Below, in pieces: positions 19,552-28,411 of a DNA stretch of 64,000 nucleotides. A model generated the notes under the pieces. The model was given only the letters and a program-made list of their open reading frames with translations, ran no database searches and was not told where the DNA came from. Both the position numbers and the translations under genes were made by a program. The stretch is from JADJPF01 sp964492845 (GTDB taxonomy: Bacteria; Acidobacteriota; Blastocatellia; Chloracidobacteriales; JADJPF01), in the NCBI GenBank assembly GCA_964492845.1, contig CAZBMZ010000008.1, positions 62,001 to 126,000 of the forward strand, read 5' to 3'. Each line of letters starts with the position of its first letter. Position 1 is the first letter of the stretch.

Positions 19552-20742
19552 TTATTGTGGCCCTATTTCCCCAAAGCCACCGCCATTAGGACTAATTGCG
19601 GGGGTATTTTGATTATTGGTAGGAATACGGAATTTAACTAAAAATAAAGCTTTAATAGATTTACCATCTTCTAGCTTTGGCCCATTAACAACAATAAATT
19701 CTCCTGCTTTTAGATCTGTTAGTTGTATAGCTGGAGCATTACGTAGTCTTTCCATCATTTCATTAGGGTTAAACATACCTGCTCGCCCGCCTTGAAAGCC
19801 TTCTCGACGTGGGGGAGTTGGGTTTTGTCCAGTGGCATTAGCTTGGTTAGGTTGATTGGCTGAATCAGTTTGGTTAGCCGCCAGGTCTGGATTATTTGTT
19901 CTTGGAGGTCTATTTGGGTCTGTAGCCGCTGGGCCGCCTAAATTTTCTGGCATATTACGTAAAAGAGTTTGTGCTGTTACTTGAATTAGGGTTTCTTGTC
20001 CTTGGCCTCTTACTATAATTTCTTGTTTTTCTAAATTAATAGAAACAATTTGCCCAAAAGTTGGACGAGGAACATCACCTGTAATTAACATTTCTGCACG
20101 AAAATTTTTTCCATCTTCGCTACGTTCACCACGTCCAAAAATAGTATCCCCTACTTTAATTTCTTCAAAACCTATTGGTTTTGAGTCTGTAAACTCAACT
20201 GATCCTGGGGGATAGCGGCGTACATCTGCTTTTTCAGTAACTGCCACTATCATAGTGCTTCCATTTCGTAATTTGACGGTAGCTTCTTTAGTAGTTGAAT
20301 TTACTTCAATAATTTCACCAACGACACCCCGACGTTGCCAACTATCTCTTTCTCGGCGATTACGTTCAGCAATAGAAGTAGCACTCATTAAAACAAGTTG
20401 TTTGGCTTGAACTGAATTTTGTGTAGCTTCGGCAGTAGTGTTTCTAGCCCAGACACGATCTCCAGCCATAATATCATTAAAAGTAATTTCTTCTGCACCG
20501 TCTAAATTTTTTGCATCAGGAGCAACACGTTTACAAATAACGTTATTTGCCACATTAACGCGGAATTCTCCAGTAGGAGTTTTAATTGTTAAGTAGTTTT
20601 GTTGTTTATTGATTTCTTTCACTTCGCCCAAAATCCTAGGATTGGCCTGGGTTGTAGGAGTATTAGCAGGGGTTTGAGCTAAAGCAGTATCTCCCCAAGC
20701 TATAGTTAAAAATAATAAAAAAAAGCAAATAATTAAGCGCAT
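19552..20742 (-). CDS. Secreted protein with DUF5666-like OB-fold repeats
   Basis: Predicted exported protein of 396 aa from ATG 20742, chosen over codons up to 20793 because AGGAGG (20753-20758) precedes it and the signal peptide MRLIICFFLLFLTIAWGDTA then starts correctly. After cleavage there are three similar beta-rich units (about 40-120, 140-215 and 220-265). Each begins with a G-x-I/V-x-x-I-N pattern and contains a GD-x-V/I-W/F-G/A-R turn, as in DUF5666 proteins. A Pro/Asn/Gln-rich linker follows near residues 275-325. It is the first gene of a pair with the TonB-dependent receptor 12 bases downstream. Function is unknown; a periplasmic partner of the receptor is conceivable. Confidence 0.7.
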   Translation of the reverse strand: MRLIICFFLLFLTIAWGDTALAQTPANTPTTQANPRILGEVKEINKQQNYLTIKTPTGEFRVNVANNVICKRVAPDAKNLDGAEEITFNDIMAGDRVWARNTTAEATQNSVQAKQLVLMSATSIAERNRRERDSWQRRGVVGEIIEVNSTTKEATVKLRNGSTMIVAVTEKADVRRYPPGSVEFTDSKPIGFEEIKVGDTIFGRGERSEDGKNFRAEMLITGDVPRPTFGQIVSINLEKQEIIVRGQGQETLIQVTAQTLLRNMPENLGGPAATDPNRPPRTNNPDLAANQTDSANQPNQANATGQNPTPPRREGFQGGRAGMFNPNEMMERLRNAPAIQLTDLKAGEFIVVNGPKLEDGKSIKALFLVKFRIPTNNQNTPAISPNGGGFGEIGPQ

Positions 20743-20875
20743 CTTTTTCGAGCCTCCTAAATTTTTTCTTATTGGTTTGCTCACTTGCCTCATTAGACTT
20801 AATCGCTTATTTACAAGTTTGGAAATTTACTGGCGAAAGTGTAAATATTAGATAATTTTGCCTTTTTTACAAAAA

Positions 20876-20903
20876 AATAAAACCTGTGTTAGCAGGTTTT
20901 ATT
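20876..20903 (-). terminator. Intrinsic terminator of the rpmE-DUF1385-prfA run
   Basis: A perfect 11-bp stem, AATAAAACCTG (20876-20886) with CAGGTTTTATT (20893-20903), is followed on the minus strand by a long T-run. It lies 91 bases beyond the prfA stop codon. Confidence 0.85.
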
Positions 20904-20994
20904 CTTTAGCATAGCTTACAAGTATGAATACTTAAAATTGCTTAAATACTTTACATAACTTTTAGCAAATTTCTAAACATTTACATTAATTTAT

Positions 20995-22071
20995 TTAGGC
21001 TGCTTCAGCTTGTTGACGCAAGTTTTCCGCTTGATAATAAGTAATAAGTGCTTGAATTAGATCTCCAATTTCTCCATCCATAAATAGATCCAATTGATGA
21101 ACCGTGTAACCAATTCGATGGTCTGAAATTCGGTTATCCTTAAAGTTGTATGTACGAATTTTCTCGCTACGATCACCTGAGCCAACTTGTTGTTTTCTTT
21201 CAGCAGAAATTGCATCTTGTTGCTTTTGTCTTTCTACTTCAAGTAAGCGAGAACGCAAAACTCTCATAGCCTTTTCTCTATTTTTAATTTGAGATTTTTC
21301 ATCCTGACAAGAAACTACAGTATTAGTAGGAATATGAGTAAGTCTTACAGCAGAATACGTAGTATTTACTGACTGACCCCCTGGCCCAGAAGAGCAAAAA
21401 GTATCTATACGTACATCTTTCATCTCTATATGAACATCAACGTCTTCTGCTTCAGGTAAAACTGCTACTGTTACAGCAGAAGTATGAATGCGGCCAGAGC
21501 TTTCCGTTTGTGGAACACGTTGTACACGATGAACACCTGATTCATGCTTAAGTTTAGAATAAACTTTATCGCCTTCAATCATTGCTACAGCTTCTTTAAG
21601 CCCTCCAATACCTGTTTCAGAAGAGTCTAAAACCGTTAGTTTCCAGCCTTGACGCTCAGCATAACGGGCATACATACGTAAAATTTCTGCGGCAAATAGT
21701 GCAGCTTCGTCGCCACCTGTACCAGCACGAACTTCTAACAAAACGTTTTTATCATCATTTGGATCTTTTGGTAGTAGTAATACTTTTAGTTCTTCTTCAG
21801 TTTGAGAAAGTTTTTTTTCTACGCTAGAAACTTCTTCTCTAGCTAAAGCTAACATTTCTGGATCATCAGACTCCTTTAAGAGTTCATTAGCTTGTTCTAA
21901 TTCATCTAAAGAAGTTTTATAAATGCGATATTTATTAACAACTTCTGTTAAGTCACGATGTTGCTTAGCAATTTTTGTGTAGCGACTAGGGTCAGACAAA
22001 ATCTCTGGGTCACTCATTTGCTGAGTTAATTCTTCATATTTATTTTCTATTGATGCTAATTTTTCAAACAT
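20995..22071 (-). CDS. prfA: Peptide chain release factor 1
   Basis: Releases the finished peptide at UAA and UAG codons on the ribosome. The 358-aa length is normal. The GGQ loop is present in SSGPGGQSVNTTYSAVRLTH, near residue 230, and the codon-recognition P-x-T tripeptide is seen as PQT in VQRVPQTESSGRIH. The absence of an internal frameshift signal and the RF1-type PxT separate it from RF2. It follows the DUF1385 gene by 67 bases, with rpmE further upstream, an arrangement also seen in Firmicutes. A terminator follows at 20876-20903. Confidence 0.97.
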   Translation of the reverse strand: MFEKLASIENKYEELTQQMSDPEILSDPSRYTKIAKQHRDLTEVVNKYRIYKTSLDELEQANELLKESDDPEMLALAREEVSSVEKKLSQTEEELKVLLLPKDPNDDKNVLLEVRAGTGGDEAALFAAEILRMYARYAERQGWKLTVLDSSETGIGGLKEAVAMIEGDKVYSKLKHESGVHRVQRVPQTESSGRIHTSAVTVAVLPEAEDVDVHIEMKDVRIDTFCSSGPGGQSVNTTYSAVRLTHIPTNTVVSCQDEKSQIKNREKAMRVLRSRLLEVERQKQQDAISAERKQQVGSGDRSEKIRTYNFKDNRISDHRIGYTVHQLDLFMDGEIGDLIQALITYYQAENLRQQAEAA

Positions 22072-22138
22072 AACTTTGCCCCTATAATCTTAAGTAAAAT
22101 CTATCAAGTTATTTATAATGTGTTTTAGCTTTCTAATA

Positions 22139-23245
22139 TCAATCTGCGGCTAATTGTAGAGTAGTTGGATTTTCTACCTCTAAAGCTTGTTTTAAGGCAT
22201 AAATAGCTACTTCTAATTGATCATCAGAAGGTTCTTGAGTAGTAATATTTTGTAGCCAAAGCCCTGGAGCCGTTAAAAATTGAAATAATGCTACAGCTAA
22301 AACATTTTTAGTTTTTAGATTTCCATCTTTGTTTGCTAAACATCGGGCAGAAAAACGAATAAATTCATAAGAAACTCCTGCAACTAAAGGAATTAAAAAA
22401 ATTCTAGCTAGAAAATTTAACCAAAAAGAATCAAATTTAATAATAGAAAAAGTAATAATACTTACTAACATAACAATCATTAAGAATGATGTACCACAGC
22501 GGGGATGTTGACGTGGTTGACGACGAGCGTTTTCAACGCTTAGAGCCTCGCCAGATTCCCAGTTATAAACAACCTTATGTTCTGCTCCATGATATTGAAA
22601 AACTCGTTTAATATCATCCATTCGAGAAATCAAAGTAATAAAACCTAAAAATAACAACATACGGATTACCCCATCTACTAAATTAAAAAGTAGAGATGGT
22701 CTAACAGGTCGAACATAAAACTTTACTCTTTCTAATACTTCATAAGCCTTGTTTTGCCAAGTGCTTGTGTTACTTGAATTTAATTCAATAGCTTGCTGAT
22801 TGTTTATTAAATTTTGTTGACGGTATTGGTCAAAATTTTCACCTCGCGCCATTAAAAAAATCAAATTTGTTAAAAGCAATGGTAGAAAAACAAAAATTAG
22901 CAAATTAAATCCAATTGCAGGCAAAATAGCAAAAATTGTAGTTTGAGTTTGAGTATTTTTTGATGGTGTTTTACCTGCTGCTAGTTCTTCGGCTTCAATA
23001 GCTACATTAGCACTAAATGTTAAGGCTTTAACCCCAAGTAACATTGAGTGTATTAAAGTAATACTACCTCTAATTATAGGTAGTTTTAACAGAGGAAATT
23101 TTACATTATGTTGAGGAAGTTTTTCTTGTAGGCTAACAATTTCTCCATCAGGCCGGCGTACAGCAACAGCATAAGCATTAGGTACACGCATCATTACACC
23201 TTCAATGACGGCTTGCCCACCAACAATAATTTCTTCTTCTTTCAT
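22139..23245 (-). CDS. DUF1385 family membrane protein
   Basis: Predicted inner-membrane protein (368 aa) of unknown function, often encoded next to prfA in other phyla. Family signatures are IVGGQAVIEGVMMRVPNAYAV at the N-terminus, FQYHGAEHKVVYNWESGE, and HPRCGTSFLMIVML, with hydrophobic helices at roughly 105-130, 190-210, 250-290 and 315-335. The His, Glu and Cys of the central motifs could form a metal or catalytic site, but this is not established. It lies between rpmE and prfA on the minus strand; a hairpin at 23278-23349 separates it from rpmE. Confidence 0.88.
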   Translation of the reverse strand: MKEEEIIVGGQAVIEGVMMRVPNAYAVAVRRPDGEIVSLQEKLPQHNVKFPLLKLPIIRGSITLIHSMLLGVKALTFSANVAIEAEELAAGKTPSKNTQTQTTIFAILPAIGFNLLIFVFLPLLLTNLIFLMARGENFDQYRQQNLINNQQAIELNSSNTSTWQNKAYEVLERVKFYVRPVRPSLLFNLVDGVIRMLLFLGFITLISRMDDIKRVFQYHGAEHKVVYNWESGEALSVENARRQPRQHPRCGTSFLMIVMLVSIITFSIIKFDSFWLNFLARIFLIPLVAGVSYEFIRFSARCLANKDGNLKTKNVLAVALFQFLTAPGLWLQNITTQEPSDDQLEVAIYALKQALEVENPTTLQLAAD

Positions 23246-23277
23246 AAAATTTCCTTTGCAAAAATTTAACCTAAAGC

Positions 23278-23349
23278 AAAAACCACAATATTAGACTCAA
23301 GTAAGGATACCAAAGCTGCATCTTACTTAAAACTAATATTGTGGTTTTT
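23278..23349 (-). terminator. Two-storey hairpin between rpmE and the DUF1385 gene
   Basis: The outer stem is a perfect 17-bp pair, AAAAACCACAATATTAG (23278-23294) with CTAATATTGTGGTTTTT (23333-23349). Inside it a second perfect 7-bp stem pairs AAGTAAG (23299-23305) with CTTACTT (23322-23328). On the minus strand the structure ends in a T-run, which suits a terminator or attenuator after rpmE. The two-stem form is larger than most intrinsic terminators. Confidence 0.65.
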
Positions 23350-23448
23350 AGTTAGCTAGTGTATATAGCTTAGTTTGGTTGGATGAGTGGACATTAAATT
23401 ATTTTTCCTCTCGTGTATTTCACTAGTTCCAACCTCGCTTGAAGTAAC

Positions 23449-23658
23449 TTATTTTTGCATAGCACGTGCGTATTTCTTGTTAAAGCGATCTACACGTCCA
23501 GCAGTATCAATTAGCTTTTGTTTACCAGTATAAAAAGGATGGCAGGCAGAACAGATTTCTAATCTTAATTCTTTTTTTGTTGATCGAGTTTGAAATTGTT
23601 CTCCACAAGAACAACTAACAGTGATTACATTATATTGAGGATGAATTTTCTCTTTCAA
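23449..23658 (-). CDS. rpmE: 50S ribosomal protein L31, zinc-binding type
   Basis: Structural protein of the large ribosomal subunit (69 aa). The sequence has the zinc-binding form: CSCG near residue 16 and CSAC near residue 37, plus the conserved HPFYTGKQKLIDTAGRVDRF. Family members of this type also act as a zinc reserve. It is the first gene of the minus-strand run followed by DUF1385 and prfA. It is divergent from lepB across a 273-base spacer. Confidence 0.97.
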   Translation of the reverse strand: MKEKIHPQYNVITVSCSCGEQFQTRSTKKELRLEICSACHPFYTGKQKLIDTAGRVDRFNKKYARAMQK

Positions 23659-23836
23659 GGTTTTTCTCCACTAGGTTAAGAATTTATATGTTGAAAACAG
23701 AAACAGTAAAGATAATTTGTTTGTTTATGTTCTGTCAAGTGCTTAATTGCTTAATTTATCCCTAATTTTTAAGACTGGTTTTACTTTAATTTTTGAAACA
23801 AAATTTTCTTATCTAGCTTATTAAGCAATAGAATTA

Positions 23837-23865
23837 TTTTGCTCTAAGTATATTTAGGTTATAAT
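23837..23865 (+). promoter_or_regulatory. Possible promoter for signal peptidase I
   Basis: A TATAAT hexamer at 23860-23865 has a weak -35 candidate TTTTGC at 23837-23842, 17 bases upstream. It lies 66 bases before the lepB start. In such AT-rich DNA a TATAAT match alone is weak evidence. Confidence 0.3.
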
Positions 23866-23931
23866 TTTTTTAACTAGATAAAAATCCAAATAGTAATCCA
23901 ACAATCAAAAGTTTCAAAAAGATAAAATTTT

Positions 23932-24981
23932 ATGGAAAATAGAGATCTAACAACTCAAGAACTACTTAAAAACAACCTTCAACCAACATTAGAAACCGAA
24001 AACCACAATTCTATGACTTCTATGACTTATGATAATACCCTTAATAGTATAAATAATGATCAAGCTGAAGCTATATTACCTATAGCTATTTCCAATATAG
24101 TTGAAACCCCTTTAACAGATTTACAATCAGCAACTTGTTTATTAGATCAACCTATAAATTTATTAACAGACGAAATAGTTATGGATGAGTCATTATCAAT
24201 AACAGAAATAGATGAAGCTGATGCGTTGGCTAAAGCACTGTTAAAAGAGCCAACAGTTAGTCAACTAGCAAATTGCTTAGAAGAGAATAAAAAAGAAGAT
24301 TTGCTTATTCCTAGTCAAAAAACCATTAAAAAGCAAAAGTTATCAATGCCCAGTCTTTATATTCGTGCTAACAAAAATACATCTCTAAAAGGGTTTCTAC
24401 CTACAGATGATTTACAAATAGAGCTAGTAAATTTAGATAAAGAAACCCCTAATCCTAAAGTCTGGTTTAGTGAAGCTAAATCTTTAACTAGAGATTTTCT
24501 TTTTGCTGCTACTGTTGCATTAATGATAGTTATTTTTGTTATTCAACCAGTAAAAGTAGAAGGCACAAGTATGTTGCCTAAGTTACATGACGGGGAACGG
24601 ATTTTTATTAATAAGTTTATTTATCAATTTGAGTCTATTAACAGAGGAGATATAGTAGTTTTTTGGTATCCAAAAAACCCAAGTCAATCATTTATTAAAA
24701 GAGTAATAGGTGTACCTGGGGACGAAATCCGTATTACTAACGGTAAATTATACATTAATAATAGTTATGTATCAGAGCCTTATCTTTCTGCGGAATATAC
24801 ATCTAATGTAATGCCAAACCGTTATTGGATAGTTGATGAACACCATTATTTTGTAATGGGAGATAATCGAGACGCTTCTAATGACAGTCGTGCTTGGGGA
24901 CTCGTTCCAGAAAAATACATTTATGGCAAAGCAATATTTCGCTATTGGCCTTTAGATAGTATTGGATCTATAGGAGAGTGA
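23932..24981 (+). CDS. lepB: Signal peptidase I with a ~185-residue N-terminal extension
   Basis: Inner-membrane serine protease that removes signal peptides from exported proteins. The catalytic Ser (about residue 213, in VKVEGTSMLPKLHDGERI) and general-base Lys (about 256, in FIKRVIGVPGDEI) are present, as are the MGDNRDASNDSR and WGLVPEKYIYGKA boxes. One transmembrane helix is visible at about 187-205. The first ~185 residues are acidic, Asn/Thr/Leu-rich and look disordered; typical bacterial enzymes begin close to the membrane helix. No internal start with a better ribosome site is obvious, so the extension may be real, with a cytoplasmic location. The gene is single. Confidence 0.93.
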   Translation: MENRDLTTQELLKNNLQPTLETENHNSMTSMTYDNTLNSINNDQAEAILPIAISNIVETPLTDLQSATCLLDQPINLLTDEIVMDESLSITEIDEADALAKALLKEPTVSQLANCLEENKKEDLLIPSQKTIKKQKLSMPSLYIRANKNTSLKGFLPTDDLQIELVNLDKETPNPKVWFSEAKSLTRDFLFAATVALMIVIFVIQPVKVEGTSMLPKLHDGERIFINKFIYQFESINRGDIVVFWYPKNPSQSFIKRVIGVPGDEIRITNGKLYINNSYVSEPYLSAEYTSNVMPNRYWIVDEHHYFVMGDNRDASNDSRAWGLVPEKYIYGKAIFRYWPLDSIGSIGE

Positions 24982-24999
24982 TTTAGATAAAATCCTAAT

Positions 25000-26124
25000 C
25001 TATAGATTTATTGGTAAAACTATCTCAAACCAAGTATTTTCTAGGGTACTTTCCCAGTTAATATGACCTTTATGCTCTTTAGCTATATTTTGTACAAAAT
25101 ATAGTCCTAAGCCTGCATGATAATTACTCTTTTTGGTAGTAAAAAAGGGTTGAAAGAGTTTTTCTTTTATATCTTCAGAAATATGACCTGTAAAATTATA
25201 AACTTTTATACTGACTTCCCCTGTTGCTAGTTGGGATGTGTGAACAGCAATTTTTTTATTGCTAAGATCTGGGCTTTTTTCTGTAGCTTCAATAGCATTA
25301 TTTATTAATGCTAATATGGCTCTAGCTATTTGACTTTGATTACCTTTAATTTCTTTTAAGTTATCTTGCAAAATTAAATTTAACTCTACACCTGCAATTA
25401 AAAGATGTGCATTTACTAATTCAACAACATCTTTAACAATTTTATTAACATCAATACTTATACTACTGCCTTCATCTTTAGCAATACATAGTAGGCTATT
25501 TAGTTTAGTACTAGCTCTTAGTCCCATATCTCTGATCATTTCCATATGAGAGAGCAATTGACCATCTCTAGATAAACCTCGTCCTTTTACTAGCTCTGCT
25601 AGTCCAATAACAGCCATTAGTGGGTTATTTAATTCATGCATTAAGCTTTCTGCTAATTGTCCAATCATGGAATTCATATATTGTTCAAGTAAGTGTTGGC
25701 GAGTTTCTTCTAGTTCTTGGCTAATGCGTAACTTATCTTTTAATTGATCTTGAAGATATTTGATCCTTAAAGCAGCCTCAACACGCGCAATTAATTCTTT
25801 TGGCTCAATAGGTTTACAAATATAGTCATGCGCTCCTAGCCTTAAGGCTTGTACTTGATCATCTAACTCAACCTTAGAAGTAACAAAAACTATTGGAATA
25901 TCTTTTGTTCTTTCATCCCTTTTTAAGGTTTCACAAACAGCCGTTCCTTCAATATCTGGCATTACTTGATCTAATAAAATAACATCTGGCAATGTATCTA
26001 TAGCTATTTTGATACCTTCTTTACCTTTATGTACTTTTAATACCTCATGATTATGCTTATTTAAAAACCTAGCTATTATTTCTGTAATAAATTTATCATC
26101 ATCAATAACAAGTATTGTACCCAT
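25000..26124 (-). CDS. Response regulator-histidine kinase hybrid (receiver first)
   Basis: Cytoplasmic signalling protein (374 aa) with an N-terminal receiver domain (phospho-acceptor D52 in LLDQVMPDIEG; K104 in CKPIEP), a short coiled linker (120-150), a HisKA-like helix with H163 in LMHELNNPLMAVIG, and a HATPase domain. The N-box (INNAIEATE, N275/N276), F-box (LFQPFFTTK) and G2-box (HAGLGLYFVQ) are clear. The G1 box reads VYNFTGHI where VxDNGxGI is usual, so the ATP-contacting Asp is Asn310. No transmembrane or sensor domain and no cognate regulator nearby. It may be activated through its own receiver. Confidence 0.88.
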   Translation of the reverse strand: MGTILVIDDDKFITEIIARFLNKHNHEVLKVHKGKEGIKIAIDTLPDVILLDQVMPDIEGTAVCETLKRDERTKDIPIVFVTSKVELDDQVQALRLGAHDYICKPIEPKELIARVEAALRIKYLQDQLKDKLRISQELEETRQHLLEQYMNSMIGQLAESLMHELNNPLMAVIGLAELVKGRGLSRDGQLLSHMEMIRDMGLRASTKLNSLLCIAKDEGSSISIDVNKIVKDVVELVNAHLLIAGVELNLILQDNLKEIKGNQSQIARAILALINNAIEATEKSPDLSNKKIAVHTSQLATGEVSIKVYNFTGHISEDIKEKLFQPFFTTKKSNYHAGLGLYFVQNIAKEHKGHINWESTLENTWFEIVLPINL

Positions 26125-26239
26125 AACATCCTTAATATATAAAACTCTTTATAAAGCAAAAATAGCATTATCTAAATATCTAAATATTTTTATTTGTTTC
26201 CACAACTAACAAATCAATAGTTTATTATAAAACCCCTTT

Positions 26240-26267
26240 AAATTAAGATTTTTAGTAATCTTAATTT
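26240..26267. terminator. AT-rich hairpin after the small Cys protein gene
   Basis: An 11-bp stem, AAATTAAGATT with AATCTTAATTT, encloses a six-base loop just past the stop at 26277. It has almost no GC, and the T-run is better on the plus strand than on the gene's strand. Weak call. Confidence 0.35.
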
Positions 26268-26276
26268 TTTACTTAA

Positions 26277-26492
26277 CTAATTTGTAGAAGAAAGTTTTAC
26301 TAAATAATCTTGATAAGTGGGACATTGATTTTTACGTGTTGCATAACGACAAGGCTGCACACTTAATCCACATTGAAAAGCAGGTGCTGTTTCCACTTGT
26401 GAACTATCTATTGTTGGATCATCATCTTCAAACAAAGGTTTATCGCCTACCATAATATGTTCACAAAAAATACTTTTTGCTTCTGATGACAT
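26277..26492 (-). CDS. Small cysteine-containing protein, unknown
   Basis: A 71-aa protein, not recognised. ATG 26492 is chosen over GTG 26498 because AGAGG lies 5 bases before it. The sequence is acidic in the middle (FEDDDPTID) and has four cysteines, the last three arranged as C-x6-C-x8-C in FQCGLSVQPCRYATRKNQCP, which could bind metal or form disulfides. There is no signal peptide or membrane segment. It lies alone between the receiver-kinase gene and a divergent MFS transporter. It could be a real small gene given its ribosome site and composition, but no homology is claimed. Confidence 0.55.
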   Translation of the reverse strand: MSSEAKSIFCEHIMVGDKPLFEDDDPTIDSSQVETAPAFQCGLSVQPCRYATRKNQCPTYQDYLVKLSSTN

Positions 26493-26745
26493 TATCACCT
26501 CTAATAATTTATTGTCCTTAGCAATAAAAAAACTATAGCTTATGTATATGTTTAATTGTTTAGATTATTTTAAGTAACTTTGGATATTACTGATTGAATA
26601 TTATTAGTTATAGTAGCGCAAGTTTTTTGTTATTGTCACTACTTTTGGCAAATAGTTCAACTATGTTTAGATCTATTGCGTAGATTCATTTTTGTTACTT
26701 ATTATGTTTTGTATTTTTTAATTTGTTAAAGTAGGAAACCCCTTT

Positions 26746-28287
26746 ATGCAAACATCTAAACAACAACGTTTATGGATCACTATTGCAGTATTAACAGGAA
26801 TGTTACTTGCTGCAATGGAATCAACTGTTGTTTCAACAGCAATGCCCACAGTAATAGCAAGCCTGGGCGGACTAGCTAGATATAGCTGGGTCTTTTCTAT
26901 TTATCTACTTACTTCTACTGTTAGCATGCCGATTTGGGGCAAACTTTCTGATCTTTATGGAAGACGTTCTGCTTATTTATTAGGTATTAGTATATTTTTG
27001 ATTGGTTCAGTACTTTCAGGACTCTCCCAATCTATGAATCAATTGATTATTTTTCGTGCCTTACAAGGTCTTGGTGCTGGAGCAATAATTCCTTTAGGAT
27101 TAACAATTATTGGAGAGATCTATACCATACAAGAAAGAGCTAAAATGCAAGGGCTATTTAGTAGTGTTTGGGGTATTGCTTCTATACTTGGGCCGGTTTT
27201 AGGTGGTTTTATTAGCGATAATTTTTCTTGGCGTTGGGTTTTTTATATAAATATCCCCTTTGGTTTGTTAGCTACTTTGGTTGTTAGTTTTAGCATGAAA
27301 AATTTACCTATTTCTACAACTACACCTAAGATTGATTATGCTGGAGCCATTTCATTAACAGCTTTAATTTCTTTGCTATTAATAGTTTGTTTAGAATCAA
27401 AAGAAATTTCCTCGTCTTTAATAATAGTAAGCTTACTAGTAACTTGTTTATTTCTACTGTTTGCCTTCATTTATTTTGAAAAACAAGCTATTGAACCAAT
27501 ATTACCACTTAGTTTATTTCAAGAACGAATCTTTCTAATTAGTAGTGTAGGAAACTTTTTATTAGGTTGTGTACTGTTTGGAACATTGTCATTTGTACCA
27601 CTTTTTATGCAATCTGTCCTAAAATCCACTGCAACAGAAGCTGGTAAAACTATTATGTTTCTACTATTTAGCTGGATTTTTAGTTCTTTTATAAGCAGTA
27701 AATTAATTTTACGCTTTGGCTATCGCCCTTTAGTAATATTAGGAATGATAGCTCTAGTTTTAGGAAACTTCCTTCTTATTTTGGCTATTAACCCTAATAG
27801 CAATAAATATTATATCTACTTAAGCATAGCAACAATTGGTATAGGAATGGGCCTTGCTACTTTTGCTATATTGATGGCAGTACAAACTCAAGTGGAGCAT
27901 AAATTACTAGGTGTCGTTACTTCTTCAACCCAATTTTTTCGCAATATTGGAGGTGTATTAGGTACGGGCATCCTAGGAAGTATCCTAGCTTTTAGTTTAG
28001 CAAAAATAACTGGACAAGCTTCTAACTCTCAAGTAAGACAGGAGCTTACACAAATAGTTGATAATCCTAGTATAATTTTTGATTCTTCAACTCGTCTTAA
28101 TTTAACTGTTGAGTCAATAAATATATTTGCTCAAGCATTATCAAATTCTTTACATTCAATATTTACAATTTGTTTTTTTCTTTCTCTACTTGGACTTTTA
28201 ACAGCTTTGTTAATTCCAAGCAGTCAATCAAATGAATTTAAGGAAATTTCTTTGCTTGAACAAGAAAAAATAAATACCTCTCACTAA
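26746..28287 (+). CDS. MFS transporter, DHA2 (EmrB/QacA-like) drug:H+ antiporter
   Basis: Inner-membrane exporter of 513 aa with about 14 hydrophobic helices, the length and helix number typical of the DHA2 family. Motif A appears as GKLSDLYGRRSA after helix 2, LDxTVV-like AMESTVVSTAMPT is in helix 1, and the antiporter motif C as SILGPVLGGFIS in helix 5. These indicate proton-coupled export of small lipophilic compounds; the substrate cannot be inferred. No membrane-fusion partner or regulator gene is adjacent. The spacer of 247 bases upstream is shared with the divergent small Cys protein gene. Confidence 0.9.
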   Translation: MQTSKQQRLWITIAVLTGMLLAAMESTVVSTAMPTVIASLGGLARYSWVFSIYLLTSTVSMPIWGKLSDLYGRRSAYLLGISIFLIGSVLSGLSQSMNQLIIFRALQGLGAGAIIPLGLTIIGEIYTIQERAKMQGLFSSVWGIASILGPVLGGFISDNFSWRWVFYINIPFGLLATLVVSFSMKNLPISTTTPKIDYAGAISLTALISLLLIVCLESKEISSSLIIVSLLVTCLFLLFAFIYFEKQAIEPILPLSLFQERIFLISSVGNFLLGCVLFGTLSFVPLFMQSVLKSTATEAGKTIMFLLFSWIFSSFISSKLILRFGYRPLVILGMIALVLGNFLLILAINPNSNKYYIYLSIATIGIGMGLATFAILMAVQTQVEHKLLGVVTSSTQFFRNIGGVLGTGILGSILAFSLAKITGQASNSQVRQELTQIVDNPSIIFDSSTRLNLTVESINIFAQALSNSLHSIFTICFFLSLLGLLTALLIPSSQSNEFKEISLLEQEKINTSH

Positions 28288-28411
28288 ATAAAAAATTCTA
28301 GGTAATTGTTAACAGAAATGAATTTATATCTACAATTGCAAAGAAAATCATTTATAAGCATAATAAGAAAACAACAAAATTTTTAGTAATTTGATGTTTG
28401 GAGATTTGCTT

